Assembly: GCA_019915015.1 (NCBI GenBank)
Contig: JAHBBC010000011.1
Coordinates: 1,240,001-1,304,000, forward strand
Source: Auriscalpium vulgare
Taxonomy: Eukaryota > Basidiomycota > Agaricomycetes > Russulales > Auriscalpiaceae
Direction: 5' to 3'
DNA length: 64,000 nucleotides
Part shown: piece by piece, positions 46,479 to 58,782 of the stretch
Position numbering within the stretch: position 1 is the first letter of the stretch
Layout of the letters: each line of letters begins with the position of its first letter
Program-made: the position numbers and the translations under genes
Notes under the pieces: model-generated
Seen by the model: the letters and a program-made list of their open reading frames with translations, nothing else
Database searches by the model: none
Told to the model about the DNA's origin: nothing

Positions 46479-48771
46479 GCTTTGAAAGAGTTCAGATTGT
46501 GTCGTCCGACTGCATGAGAGCTACAGCAAGCCTGACGAGTTGGTCACTGAATCGGAGTCAAACGTTCAACGAGAGCCCGTCCGTGGGAATGAGCACAAAC
46601 AGACGGCAATAACGCGTTGCAAGGCGGCCACGACGCGTCGCAAGTTGCTTGTCTCTGCCCGCCTCGTCGCATCCACCGTTCCCTGCATCGACAGTCTCCT
46701 GCCCGCCCAGCATTCCATGCCTCTCCTCAAGCCACTCATCGCTCCAGCTTCCCGCCCTGCCCAGACCGTCCACCCTTCCGCGATGCCTGCTGCCGCTTGT
46801 AGCCAACATGATTCATTCCCTTAAACCCGGAGTGACATCTAACCCTAAGTTCTTATGGGTGGCCTCGCATTATTTTTCCGCTCGTTGATGTCCAGCCGCG
46901 TTCTGCTCACGGCATGAACGGCTGCTACGTGGCCCGGCGAGGTCGCGTCGACACGAGGTGACGTCTGCATCAGGGCAGCCCAAGGCGGACTGGCGTTTTA
47001 TCGTATGTATCCGGCGTTTTTCTTTCTTGCGATGACCCCGGCACCCCCACCCTGCGCCTCCGGAACGTGTTCCCAGCGGCACAGAGCAGCCGGTGTCGGC
47101 ATGCCCGTCCAGGTCTCCGTCCGCACTGCCTCGGGAACCCAGAGCCGCGCGTTTCCCCGCACAGAAGGCCGCATGCATGGCACGAAAAGGCGTAGGCCCG
47201 AGTAGGCTTGTGCGCAGTGCGCGCCTTCGTTGAGATGTCGCGGCTGTGGGAAGGCGGCGCCGGGATGGCGCGAGACCACGCATCCGATGCTCGGTGGCTG
47301 CGCGGCGGAACACCAGAGGCGCATCGCGGGTAAATGGGTGGTGGGCCCGGGAGAGCGAGCCACGCACAGGAACCGATGTAGACGCATAGACGCCTTCCGC
47401 CGGCTAGACCCCGCACAGACCTCCGCGTGAGGTCGCCCTGTCTATTGCCGTTTCGCGCCCTGATACTTGCGTTGCCGTCGGCGCGCGCCTTGCCGTGGAA
47501 GCGGGCGCTGGGGTTACCTCGTCTTTCGGGAACGAGCTTCCACACGAATGCAGGCCACCCGAGTCTCTGACTCACCCCCCGAGCATCGCTCACACCCGGC
47601 GCCGCTTCTGCGGGCTTTGTGCGCCGTGGGCCACCGCGTGTTGTCTGCTGTTCTCTGTGGACTACGGCAGGCGGCGCGCGGGAGGGGCCTTAAAGCGTCG
47701 GCTGGCGCATCGTAATCCGCATGGTTTCGTGGCGGCAGGTAAGCGGGCACACAAGGGCCGGATAGGTCGGGCGCGGCACAAGGGCACGTACAGGAGAGCT
47801 TCGAGATGGGTGCGAGCCAAGAGGCGCGTCGGCGCCATGCAGCAAGGATCGGCGCTCGCAGAGCGCGCAGGGACATCTCGTCTGCCCCCATTTGCGCCCT
47901 TTCCAGACAGAAAGGCGCACCCCGACATGGCGTGTGTGAGTAGCTCGGCCTCCACCTTCTGCGTGCCGATACCCGACGGTCCACTCGTGGCACAGGCCGC
48001 TGCAGGCGCATCTCTCGCAAAGCCGGGCACCAACAAGTCAGCTTCCGGTTCGCGAAGACCTGCGCCTCGAGCCCACTCCGCAGGTTCCGCGTTGGCCCGT
48101 TCATGCTCCGCCGGCTCTAGCTGTCCAGCGCTTGTCTCCTCGGGCATGCGCCACTGACCCACGTCGCGTCGTGTGCCGCCGCGCGCCCGTCGTCCTGCGG
48201 GGTCCCTGCGTCCAGCACTGGTGCCTCTCGCGCGCCTTTCGAATTGCTTTGCCCCAAGGGGCGCTGCAAAGAGATTCGTTCTCGCTGTCGGGGGCCGCGT
48301 GCTGCGCTACCGGCTGGTTCTGCACACACCGCGGGGGTCAACGACGGGTCCGCACTGGTGGCGCCACACGCACGCTGGCGAGGCGCTGCGATCGAGGGAG
48401 AGGCGTCGGCGGGGCCCGCACAGGACGGCCGCGCGTACGAGCGCGTGGGTTCGGGCACGGTGAGCGGGATACCGGTGGCTGATGGGTGTCCGCGGCGGGA
48501 GCGCAGCGGGGTATACTGTGTCTTAGCCTTGGGCACGAGGGTCGGATGACGGGTCGTCGCGTGTAGGGTGGTCTGAAACCCGCGTGCCTTGTGCCGCGGG
48601 AAGTAGGTGGGAGCAGGGGCCAGCGAGAGCACCGTGTGGTCGTAAGACTGGTGTCGGGGCGGGGGAGGCCCGTGTCTCGAGAGTAGACGAAATTTTTTCC
48701 ACCCTGTCGCTTTCGCAGCGACACTAGAACATACATCACATTGCCATTCCTGCCAGGTTATAATTGAATTG
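46479..48771. other. 2.3-kb GC-rich region without supported gene
   Basis: From about 46900 to 48700 the sequence is markedly GC-rich and open in most frames on both strands. These mutually overlapping frames have Arg/Ala/Gly/Pro-biased translations and no domain I recognise. No inverted ends, RNA gene or array is visible. A single TAACCCTAA occurs near 46841 but is not a telomere repeat. Confidence 0.45.
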
Positions 48772-51700
48772 CTAGAGCGTGCTGTACCATCCATGGTGCA
48801 CGTTTTCCTCTATCACCGTCACCTCCGACCAATGTCTCTCTTCCAGCCACGTCGCCGCGCCGAACAATGTCCGGCAGATATTTAGCAGGCCCTCTAGCGT
48901 GTCCACCATGTCCTTCAGCAACTCGCTCTCCGCGAACGCGTACACGAGCGACAGCCCCATCGCGTGCGGGTCTTGCGCACGGGCGGCACGGATGGAGTCC
49001 TCCATCTGCGTCACGAGCCGCTGCAGCGCGTGGCGCGCCGAGGGCAGAAATTGCGGGAGCGGCTGGCGCACGCGGAATGCATGCTCGCTTGCGTACAAGG
49101 AGATACATACGCAAGAGACCTACGGGCAGATAATATCATATAGTCGAGCACCATGTGTACAGGAGTGAAAGGGCGCACAAATTCACGTCGTTCTCGGAAG
49201 ACAGATAGGACTGTCTCCTGGATGGGTATGTTCTCGCGCACTTTCCTGATCCCGGTCATGATGTCCAGGATATGCTGCAGGGCCGCGACGGTGTTACGGT
49301 ATTGTCGCATCGGTTTCTGCGCACCTGCAGTGAATAGGAGCAGCATAGATGGAGTTGCACAATGCCCACTGGTAGGATGCTGATCTCGTCTTGCATCGTC
49401 TGAATTAGCTGAGTTAGTCTGTATAGCGAGCTCCGGATTTCCAACTCGAGATGCAGCGTCTTGTGGCGGTCGCTAGATGTGGATGGGTGACCCTTCTGGA
49501 AGAGTTCCCTAGCATGGCATCGAATAGGTTTCAAAAGCAAAAGCAAAATATAGTAATCAAGCATAGTACCTGCCAAGGGCCAAGTAGAGCTGGCTCAACA
49601 TGCCCAGTGTATGACTCGTCCCACGCAGGAACAGTACCTGCGCATGGCAGCGCTGAGGTAAAGCAGTGCGGAGAGACGAATGATCGTAGAGACTCACTCT
49701 GCAGTGCCGTGGAAACACAAAAGCGTTGACGAGCAGAGCCGCAATCACGCCTGCTGAGATCAATGCTGCGCGATAGACGGCGAGGACTTCCAGATACAAC
49801 GTCCTTTAGCTTTAGTGTATGGCGGCTGCGAGGAGAATAACGCACTAATAACAGGCGTATCTTCGCTTTCGTTCACGTACTGTGAGAGCACTATCGGCGG
49901 CAGAGTGACAGACCTGGCGACATATGTTATGAGTATCATGCGCCTATGAATACAGAACGGGTCCTCCTCACGCAACCACGCCTAAGGAAGATACCTTTGA
50001 GTTGATGATGATCCAGCTCATCGGTATGTCAAAGGCCTGGGATAACAGTTGAGCACAGGCACCGCGGAGGTGCATGGATAGCCGCACTGTGACCATCGCG
50101 ACAAGACCGTACGGGTTACGACGGCAAATCAGCCACGTCTACAACGGTTCATTAGTACCATAGCAGCGAGGATGTGATGTTGTATACAATGTACGAATAT
50201 GTTGCCCCGAGTATGGTTCCTGACTGCGTGCCAGGTGAGATATGACAGGTGCTGCCAGTGGTAGCAGTGACCTACTATGCGCAGATAGCCCATGCGCCAC
50301 GTTGCCCCTAGGTTTGTTTCTAGCACCCACACGTAGCTCACTGCCGCCCACTGGCCGTGGGCATAGCTGAACCACTTTTGCCCTGCCCGCCATTCAAATT
50401 GCGTCTCCCGCCATTGGACAGAGAACTATATACTCACCTGAACTCCCCACGGGCAAGAACGCGGGCAAACACAGCAACCCGACGCCTATACCATTCTTGA
50501 TGGCGTGCTTCAGGTGAGTGGAGTGTACGATGGAGCGGAGGACCGTGGCGAGCGCCAATCGCGCGCGGAGTACCCGCCGGCCGTTCCACCTTGGGCGGAC
50601 GTAGAGCACGCTACGGTGCACAACGGAGTACTCCTTGACTTTCTCGTTGTCCGACGCAAGGGTCTGCGCGTCGACCTGGACCTCCTTCCGCTCCGCTAGG
50701 CCCTGACGCACCTCCGCCATGCTGATGTGGCTCTCTGATTCGAAGAGCTCAGGCACATCGTTGGTCGCGGCGCGGTCGTCGACGATGACGGTCGGCGGCG
50801 CGAGGCCGAGCCACGCCAAAGAAAACCGGGGTGCCAAAGGCGCGTGGTCGCGCGTCGACGTTCGTGTGTCAGGATGATCATGTTTAGGACGGTCAGGGCA
50901 CTGTGCATCTCGTGCGCCATCTAAAGGTGTATCATTCGGCGTTGCCCGGATCACAATGACTTATACAGCACACCTGCAGCAGAGAGATCATGAGCAGGCA
51001 GGGATCTGAGAGCTCCCGCGACAGCCAGAACTTGCTGTTGCCTGCCCTTTGTTCTATGTCGAGCGCATCAAAGATGCTTCGGAGCTCTTCTCTCGCAGCG
51101 TTACGAGCTTGGTGAAGCTCCTCTTGCGCCCGAGAGATTAGGTCATGAGGTGTGTGCGGCAGGGCCTCAGCATTTCCACAAAACAACTCGGAGATGGACA
51201 TTTCTATCGCCTTCATAGTGGTGAGGATGGCGTGACCAAGCTCAAGAGTGGGTTTCCTAAATGATTCCAGGTGTTTGCTGTCGTGGTGATATTCTGCGGG
51301 AGATCTGCCCCAAGAAAGCTCGCGCCGGATGTGCTCGACAATTCCGATCAATGGCTTCAGGGACTGCACTGCTTGACTGTCAGTTTAGCGATGCATCTGC
51401 AATGTGCGCCGCTCACCGCTCAGGCGACCGACGCGCAGCTCAAACGCAGCCTGCGCGTACGCGGTGTTGAGAAGCACAGACTGCGGAAGAAGACTGGTCA
51501 TCAGTGCTTTGAAATTTGCGGCCGTCTCTGTGGGTAGCCTGTCTACCGGCCTGCCGGAATCTAGAGCATCCTCCAGGCTCATCGCCAGACATGTGTGCAG
51601 CATAGCAAATGTTCGTGCGAGATGTTCAGCAAAATGGTTGGACGTCCACCGTAGCAGGAGCAAGCTGCTGAAGAGACATATGATGACAGCAGACAACGTG

Positions 51701-52296
51701 ATCCAGACGAAGTGGGGCGAGTTTTCGAATTTAAGCTAAAAAGATGTCAGAGGCGAGGACTGGCGGTAAAAGGGCAACAGGGCTTACGCTGCTTTCACCC
51801 ACATCCGTGGTAAGAACGAAGATGGTCACGAAGCACGTTATGCGGGTGGATGACTGCAACCTCGGCAGGCGACTCTTCGCCCATCCAGCTGATGCGATGT
51901 CAGACTGTCAGCTTGTAAGCGCTGAATGCAACCTAATGCGACTGACGTACCAATACAGACGACCAGAACGAGGAACACAGCTGGGATAGTCCGCGAGGAA
52001 ACAGATTGATCAGGGCATCGAGAAGACAGATATCTGGCAAAACTGGACATAGCTATTGCCCACAATGCGCCAGTGATATTGAGGACGCAAGCTTCGACAT
52101 GCTGGGCGAGGTTGTCCTGGACAGCGAAGACCAACTCCTTTAGAGTTAGCACAAGGAAGGCAAGGCGACCACCTAGACGGGACCAGGGTCGGATGACAAC
52201 CACGATAGTGCATAGAAAAGTCGAGAGGAGTCGTGCGAGGACACGCCTAGTGATCAACGTCGAGAACCAAGTCCATATCAAAGAAAGGAACCTCAT
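48772..52296 (-). CDS. BRE4/ArAE-2-type membrane transporter (DUF2421 family)
   Basis: ATG 52296 reads MRFLSLIWTWFSTLITRRVL. The N-terminal half has hydrophobic helices (LLSTFLCTIVVVI, NITGALWAIAMSSFARYL, IPAVFLVLVVCIG, VWITLSAVIICLFSSLLLL). A long cytosolic region follows (EELHQARNAAREELRSIFDA), then a second helix cluster (LKHAIKNGIGVGLLCLPAFL, WFSYAHGQWAAVSYVWVLET, LGATWRMGYLRIVGTILGAT, AALISAGVIAALLVNAFVFP RHCR). A C-terminal DUF2421-like part contains LFLRGTSHTLGMLSQLYLAL, and the end reads HGWYSTL at 48772. This is the layout of fungal 'putative ER transporter, 6TM' plus ArAE_2 proteins, related to yeast BRE4. About twelve introns are required and several exon borders in 49800-50250 are approximate. 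The substrate is unknown; relatives are linked to brefeldin A sensitivity or aromatic-acid export. Confidence 0.75.
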
Positions 52297-52612
52297 GGTG
52301 TGAAGGCGTTAGCTCAGAGCATCGTCCAGACAGTATCCTGACAAGCTCGAGATTCAAGGAGTGCGAAGGCTCTTGCCGTGGGATCGAACAGCACGTGACA
52401 ATATCCCGCTACTGCGCTACAGCTCTGAGCTACTTCAACTTCAAGTCCGCCCATCGCAGACAAATCAGCATAGCAGTACTTGGAGCGGTCATGCTTCTGT
52501 GAATTGCATCAAACTGTGACGGACGCGCGGTTCCAAGGAGAAGCTGGGCTTCTATGTGCGAGCATGACCGCCATCGCCAACGGTCCGACGCGAGGCTAGC
52601 AAATATTGATGG
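52297..52612. other. Spacer between transporter start and F-box paralogue 3
   Basis: Holds the transporter promoter and the 3' end of the F-box gene. An inverted pair TAGCTCAGAGC (52312) / GCTCTGAGCTA (52422) flanks about 100 bases; its minus-strand right part is weakly tRNA-like but does not fold well. Confidence 0.4.
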
Positions 52613-54625
52613 TTATGCCCAACATCTATGACATGTATATCCACCGTCGCGAGATAAATATAGTAGGAGATAGCGCGTGCAGAATCGCCAATGCAACTTC
52701 TCTGGATAACTAGGAATTGTGGCCGTCCTGACGAATAACCACAACATTGTCAGAAGGTCAAAAGTGAATTTTCGGGTTTCTATCACTCCGACCCTGTCCG
52801 TAGACGTCAGCTGGATACTTGCGCCTGTGTAGAAATCACACACCGATTCCATAACGACGATGTTATCGTCGCTCAGGAAGAACAGCAAGTCCGACCTCAT
52901 GCCGTTCTGAAGCCCGGCTGGGAGCTCCGCAAGGGTGACACTGAGGGGAAGCTGATTCCCTGCCCCATATCGGAAGTCCTCCACGTAATCCGAAAGAGGA
53001 TACACGTCCTCCATGAGGTCTTCGTCTGGCCGCAGAGCATTCTGGAAGGGATTGACCCGGAGACGGTACGGATGGAAGTCATTGACCGCCACGAAGTTCG
53101 CCATGCTGTGCTCGCCGTCGCGGCGGGAAGGGGCGGCAATGGGAGCGGGATTTACAAAGCGCATCCCGCACACGAACCCGTGGTCAAGGGTCGTCGAGAT
53201 GTTGGTGACGCGGACAGCGTCCTCGGCCCAGTCCGCCCAGTCGTAATCATGCGTCTGGGGGCATTGCTCCGCTATATCCGCGTCGATGCGTGGGAGGAGA
53301 CTGGACAGCCGGATGATCACTGCAAAGTCCAGATCAAAGTCGTCTTCAGAGCTCATTATGTAGAGAACACTGAGCAGCTGGAGTTGGTCGGCGCTATCCA
53401 GGGCGAACGGCGCATTGCGGTTCGATGGACAGGTCGGGTTGGTTGGGTTGCCAATGTACATGTAGAAGTCGACGTCCAAGTCTTCGCCCTGAGTGAGAGA
53501 CGGGAACCGGAAGGAGCTGCAGACGCGGCCTTCGTAGCTGTTGGAGAATAGCCAAATGTCAAGACTGGGCTGTACCGGCACCTTCCAGTTTGATAGCACC
53601 GCCACAAGGCAGCGCTCGCCGTCGAGGAAAGCGAATGCGCGGATGGTCGCGGAGGACATTTCCTGAAGACCCGTGTCAGGTCTTGTGGCGCTCTAAGTAC
53701 TGTAGCCATGCTCTTACCCATATCATGGCAGCAGACTTCCAGTCAAGTATAGACAAACTAGCACGGTCGGGTTGCCCTCCGCTGCTGAAGAGAATTCCAC
53801 AATACTCTCCACTGATCTTAATGGCATATTCGATCTCGAGGGCACCATCGGCTGGTTCTTCATCATTGCCCGCCAGATCCGACTCCTCCGAGTCGCTACC
53901 GGAAATCTTGCCACCAAAAGGTAAGATTGGCAACCTCGGAGATACAGACAAAGGATGGTTCTCTCCTGTGGTCAGAGACCTGATGTGAAGGGTATGTTTG
54001 TACGGCGGTCTACTGGAAGATGCACTAAGTCTTCCATACAATGTGGAAATCACTGGAGACGCACCCGATGTGTGGCAGATCGCGCTCAACCACGACTAGG
54101 AGGTCCTGAGACGCGTCGAACACAAAGTCCTCCACGTGGAATGAAAACGCGATTTCCCATCTGCTCGCCACAATCCCGCGCAAACGCGACGGCAACTGGT
54201 AAAACACGATCTTGCGGTCGAACACCTGTGCCCAGATGCCGTCACGAAGAGCCCAAGCGTGGAATTTCGGATCCGAAGGCTCATGTGAAGGAAGGACTGT
54301 GTGCTCGGTCCATCGTAGCTGCGTCCACGCGTTCGTGTACTCTGCGAGCTTGTGCAGTCGCTCGTGGGTGGGATGCCCAGTTGCTGGATTGTCGCGCGTG
54401 CCTGTCCTTTCCAGCGCAATGGTACTGGAGGGCAGAGCTTTCGTCAACGAGCCCTTTGAGAGCGCGGCATGTCTATGACGCCGTTAGCTGGTATGAGAGA
54501 TGATAGAAAATTCAACATACCTGTCGACATGCTAACAGCGTGAGCAGATCGAGGTTCTGCAATACTGTAATCGTCAATTCTTGAGGAAGTACCAAAAAGG
54601 TAAAAGGGACGTGTATCGTGGGCAT
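52613..54625 (-). CDS. F-box protein paralogue 3, frameshifted near its start
   Basis: ATG 54625 gives MPTIHVPFTFLVLPQELTIT VLQNLDLLTLLACRQ, then an intron to TCRALKGLVDESSALQY. At about 54420 two bases present in paralogue 2 (CTGCAGTACCTCATCGCG) are missing (CTCCAGTACCATTGCG), which throws TIALERTGTRDNPATGHPTH out of frame. Downstream everything is open: LHKLAEYTNAWTQLRWTEHT, YQLPSRLRGIVASRWEIAFS, FDASQDLLVVVERDLPHIG, YKHTLHIRSLTTGENHPLSV, SLSILDWKSAAMIW, RAFAFLDGERCLVAVLSNWK, WADWAEDAVRVTNI, DHGFVCGMRFVNPAP and FFLSDDNIVVMESVCD. The C-terminus extends to 52613, about 70 residues beyond the paralogues' ends. It may be a recent pseudogene, or translation could begin at a downstream Met and lose the F-box. 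Confidence 0.65.
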
Positions 54626-55007
54626 CGATGCAGAGTCATGGTGGTGTTCAGACATGGGAGATGGGGGCGAGACACCGCCTCAGTCCGCCGGCGGGATCCC
54701 TTACTCGTTGGCGCCGGCCGTGGCGGTCGTTCTGGACATATTTGGACCGCAAGTACTCGACTTGTTGACAAGCAACACTAGGTGTCCGCCTCGTGGCCTC
54801 ATGGTGCTTGAAGCTCGAAGATTGAAGCTGGAACCTGCTGGAACTTGATGGACTCAATTGCCAGCCTGAGATGCCGCGGCCAGTGACGCCGCGGTAACTC
54901 CCTACTGACCTCCGCGACTCCGGGCTTCGGCTGGCACTTGGTCTCCTATCTCTTGTTCTCCCAAGGACCCAAGCAGTAGCAACATATACTCTTCCTCAAG
55001 CGAAGCG
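54626..55007. other. Divergent spacer, nothing recognised
   Basis: 382 bases between the F-box start (minus) and the FGK-motif gene (plus). No TATA box or repeat found. Confidence 0.45.
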
Positions 55008-56407
55008 ATGGACCGGCCTGAATCTCCAGAGCAGAGTTCCTGCTCTGATTCCGAGTCGGACAATCCTGGCGAGGAACGCCTGACATTTGGCAAGCACGCG
55101 GGGCGGCGTCTCGACGAAGTCGACGAGGGTTATCGTGACTGGGCACTCCACCCCGACCGTGCCAACGAGCCGTGGAACGAGAGATGGGTGAGCGTAGCAT
55201 CCATTGTCACGCCGTCTTCGGGTTGAAGCTCTGACCAGCTCACAGTATCAAGACTTCGTGGACCTCAATCGCAGATACGAGAAATGGTTATCGAAGAGGC
55301 AGAAGCAGCGGTCTCCTGGCAGCACGCTCATGTGGTTTGGTAAAAACAAGGGCCTCCCATTCTCCACAGTTTACAACGACAAAGGCTACCTTGCATTTTT
55401 GCTCAATCCCCAACACGCTCATATGGCTTGGGTGCGTTAGATCGTCACGCGTTGTCGCTCACTATACAGGGTAATGCTCACAGAATCGTATCACACTGCA
55501 GTATCCGCGCCTAGAGAAACTGAAGCTGCGGTATGGAGAATGGCTGCACACGCACAGGAAGCCGTTTAGATCTCGTCAAGCAACAGGACATTCGCGGGAC
55601 ATTGGACAGAAAACCGGGAAATGGGATGATAAGCTCGACGCGCCTGGTCCCGACGATGATTATAAACACGACGGATTTGTCGTGAGCGACGCAGACGACT
55701 CAAAGGAGGAGGACGAGGACGAGGTGGATTATGCCACAGAAGGTGACGCAAGGCCTGACAATGACGGTGGCGAATGGCAACAGGCGCGCCCAGGCGAAGA
55801 AGATACCTCAGGTGAAGAATCAGCGCAAACGACATCTGATGCAGACTCGGACTCCTCGACGGAGGTGAGCAATAGGTCCCCTCCGTGTAAGTTTTGATGC
55901 GAGTGAGGCATACAGGGCGGGCATTACACAGTTCTTGAGCCGCGCAAGGCTATCCTTGTCAAGCACGGTCGCGAACTTCCCTACACCCCGCTTCTAAGCA
56001 CTCCCCAGCGTACTTCTCGACGCCCAGATCGCCGCCGGGACGACGACAGAGACAAGGACGAGACAGACGTGGAAGACACACCGACAAAAGCGAGCACGAG
56101 TGGAACGCGTGTCACCGAGATAACACACCATCCACGGGATGTGCCGCTGGAGGAACTCTTTACGCCTGAAGGTTCGAGCGACGAAAGCTCAAGCCGGAAA
56201 TGTCGTCCTCGCAAGCGAAAGGACGAGTCGGATAACGAGTCCGACGAAGGACAGCCGCAGCGAACTCGTAGGCGCACAGGTACGCCGGCTTCCAGCTCTG
56301 CCCATCCGGAAGATGCCCGTGCTCGGAGAGGTCGTCGGGACACTGGGGCCGTGAGTCGTGCAGTTTTTACTGAGCATCAATGTCTGACTTCCGCGCAATA
56401 GCGATGA
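55008..56407 (+). CDS. Acidic protein with two FGKxxG motifs (DUF3820-like)
   Basis: ATG 55008 gives MDRPESPEQSSCSDSESDNP and an acidic Ser-rich N-terminus. Then comes LTFGKHAGRRLDEVDEGYRD WAL, followed after an intron by MWFGKNKGLPFSTVYNDKGY LAFLLNP. Each copy fits the 'FGKxKGxxLxEVxxxYxxW' pattern of DUF3820-type domains known from phage and nuclease-associated proteins. The rest is charged and probably disordered: DADDSKEEDEDEVDYATEGD and KCRPRKRKDESDNESDEGQP. Introns near 55188, 55432, 55864 and 56351 have GT-AG borders; the last exon is short and stops at 56405-56407. If the final intron is retained, the stop is at 56401. Function unknown; a nuclear, nucleic-acid-related role is a guess from composition. 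Confidence 0.6.
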
Positions 56408-56907
56408 ACTCCCTTCTGCCATCAATAATATTGAGGTAGAAACGACTAATCGACTTCCAGACTGTGGCTGCGATCATGAGATTATATTGTACTCTGTACT
56501 TCTAGTGTTATCGCTGTAAAATACAAGGATGCTACGTACCTTACGAATTTGCCGAGCCTCGAGACATCAACGGGAAAGCCAGTGCCATCAATAGGTGGCT
56601 ACAGTACATATAGGCCACGTGGCGCGAGACACCACGTTGTTGGTCACTTCACAATAACAAACGTCGAAAACGTCAGGAGCGACGTGAGCAGAATGCACAG
56701 CATCAACGAAGCCACCGCTCATGTATGACGTGCAATGAGGCTTCGGGGTAGATCAAAGATGCGTTGCAAGATGCTCCGAGAGACTGGTAGAGTCAAGGGA
56801 GGCTATAAATGTGCATGTTGCTTGAGTAGTCCTTTAACACCTCTCAGCATTTGGCCACCAACAGAAGTTAGCTGCACCAGCATCAAGCAACAGAAGGAAC
56901 GACGACA
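56408..56907. other. Intergenic spacer, nothing recognised
   Basis: 3' region of the FGK-motif gene and promoter of the zinc-finger gene. No TATA box, repeats or RNA gene evident. Confidence 0.45.
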
Positions 56908-58782
56908 ATGAAAAACGCAATGGAGTACAACACCATGGAGACGGCCTTGTCTCTCCCATACAACGCCTCCGACCGACTGGGTGTGGCGACCTATGACTGC
57001 GGCGTTGACAGTGCCACCGTCTTTATTAACGACGCCAACGACATCCAACACGACCTTGAGCACTTTCTCGCCACCCAAGAGGCCCAACGGCTGAGCGATC
57101 GTGATGGCCACACCATCAACAACTCCGCCACTGTCGCTTCGAGAAACTTCTCGAGCCTGCTGTTGCGACAGTCAGTCATCTGCGTCTACCTTTACAATGA
57201 GCAGACCATCTTACTGGTCTCGCCACAGGCAAATGGCTATGAACAAGGCTACAACGACTTCTCGACTTCAGACGGGTTCGCCACCGGAGTCAGCTCGACC
57301 TATGACACACTCACGGTGAGCGTCAATGGTGCCGCAGTCGAAGCATCCTGACTGACCGTCAGCCGCAGCTTCCCCAAAGCCTCCGAAGCTATGCGCCGCG
57401 TGAAACCGATCCTGTTGCCGATAGCCCATACCCAGACATCGATCTCAACCAATACCTCGACGAGGCGCAATTCCATTCTGCTCCATCTTCCGCCCATGGT
57501 GCCGATGTGCCTTCATTGAGGGTGAGCAGAATGTATATTAGCGCTGGGACGACATTCACTCCCGACAGCAGGGATCCACACATAACCCGCCTCATGAAGT
57601 ACACGTCAGGATTGAACATGAATCTGCCATGCATATGAACACTGTTCAATGGCCCGTAAGTCGATTATCTCACAAAGACCAATCCGGCACTCACTGCGGT
57701 ACATCCAGCCTATCGATACAGCGCACATTGCGAGTACTGCTGCTCGTCACGATTACCCATCCCGACTTCAAGCACTAGCACCACCACCGCTTGCCTCTAT
57801 AAGACATGCCATCAGCATCAATCCGACACAGCTCGACTACGGACAAACCAACCTCCACACGCCCACATCCCCACGTCCATTGGCTCGCGGTCGGCACGCG
57901 GCGTTTCCGATGGCGAGTGGGCGCACCCTGTCGTCTTCCTCGGCTGGTTCTTCGGGACCAAGGACGCCGACAGAGCACAGTGGTGGTGAATCGCTCTTCA
58001 GGAGTGCGCCTTCGCTACCAATGACCATCGACCCAACACTACTTGAGGCCGGGGACATACGCTACAACATCTCCAGCGAGGAGGTCCCTGCGAAGAAACC
58101 AGTGAAGGCAAAGGCACCTGCGCGTAGGAAAAACGGGCTGGGAACTGTCGCCAAGGAGGTTAAGCCGGCAGGGCGCAAACGTACACGAAAGGAAGACGGA
58201 GACGAGTCGTCAAGAACACGCAAGCAAAAGAAGCAAAAGACAGGAGGCGGGATCGATGCAAGTACGGGCGTTCGCCAGAACAGCCAACCAAGCGCAGGCA
58301 GCATGGCCCTGTCAAATCAAAGAAGCGTATCCGGGAGCATGGGCTATGAGGACACCCTCACAGCGCAAGACACCACGGAAGCTTCACCTCTCATCATTGC
58401 AGGGCCAAGTAAGATACCAGCGACCGGAGGTTCTGTCCCACGTCACGAAGATGGAGCTTGGATAGGAGAGGTAAGGGAGGCAGAGGCAGCAGAGAACACA
58501 GTTCTGGATGAAGGGACAGAAGCCGACACCATAAAATTCCGTTGCGACATCTGCAATGAAGAAATCAACCGCAAGGCAGATGTCCAACGGCACAAGAACA
58601 GTAGGCACTTCAAGCAAGGATTCAGATGTCCCGCTCCCGAATGTTCGTCCGTGCTGTCGAGAATGGATGCATGTCAGCGACATGTGAAGACGATACACCG
58701 CGGTGACAGTTATCTGCCGACGTACCTCAAGGACCTGGAGGAGGAGAAAGAGAGCCGAACTCTGAAGCGGAAACCTCAGTAG
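56908..58782 (+). CDS. C2H2 zinc-finger protein, putative transcription factor
   Basis: ATG 56908 (MKNAMEYNTMETALSLPYNA) begins a five-exon gene. GT-AG introns near 57168-57226, 57316-57362, 57521-57567 and 57657-57709 all preserve frame. The N-terminal two thirds are low-complexity with an Asp-rich tract and a basic patch (RKRTRKEDGDESSRTRKQKK), a likely nuclear localisation signal. The C-terminus has two zinc fingers: CDICNEEINRKADVQRHKNS RH (C-x2-C-x12-H-x4-H) and CPAPECSSVLSRMDACQRHV KTIH (C-x4-C-x12-H-x4-H). It ends KESRTLKRKPQ at 58782. Paired C-terminal fingers with a long disordered N-terminus are typical of fungal transcription factors. Target genes unknown. Confidence 0.8.

Noticed and set aside
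46841..46850. TAACCCTAA, telomere-like
   Set aside because: About one and a half units only, within a spacer; not an array.
46870..48794. Several overlapping frames of 120-225 codons on both strands
   Set aside because: Mutually exclusive frames with biased composition and no recognisable motif; explained by high GC with few stop codons.
52362..52440. tRNA-like sequence on minus (TAGCTCAG... and GTTCGATCC, spaced like A and B boxes)
   Set aside because: The T-arm stem does not pair around TTCGATC and no acceptor stem is apparent. It could be a SINE trace, but there is no tail or second copy in the window.
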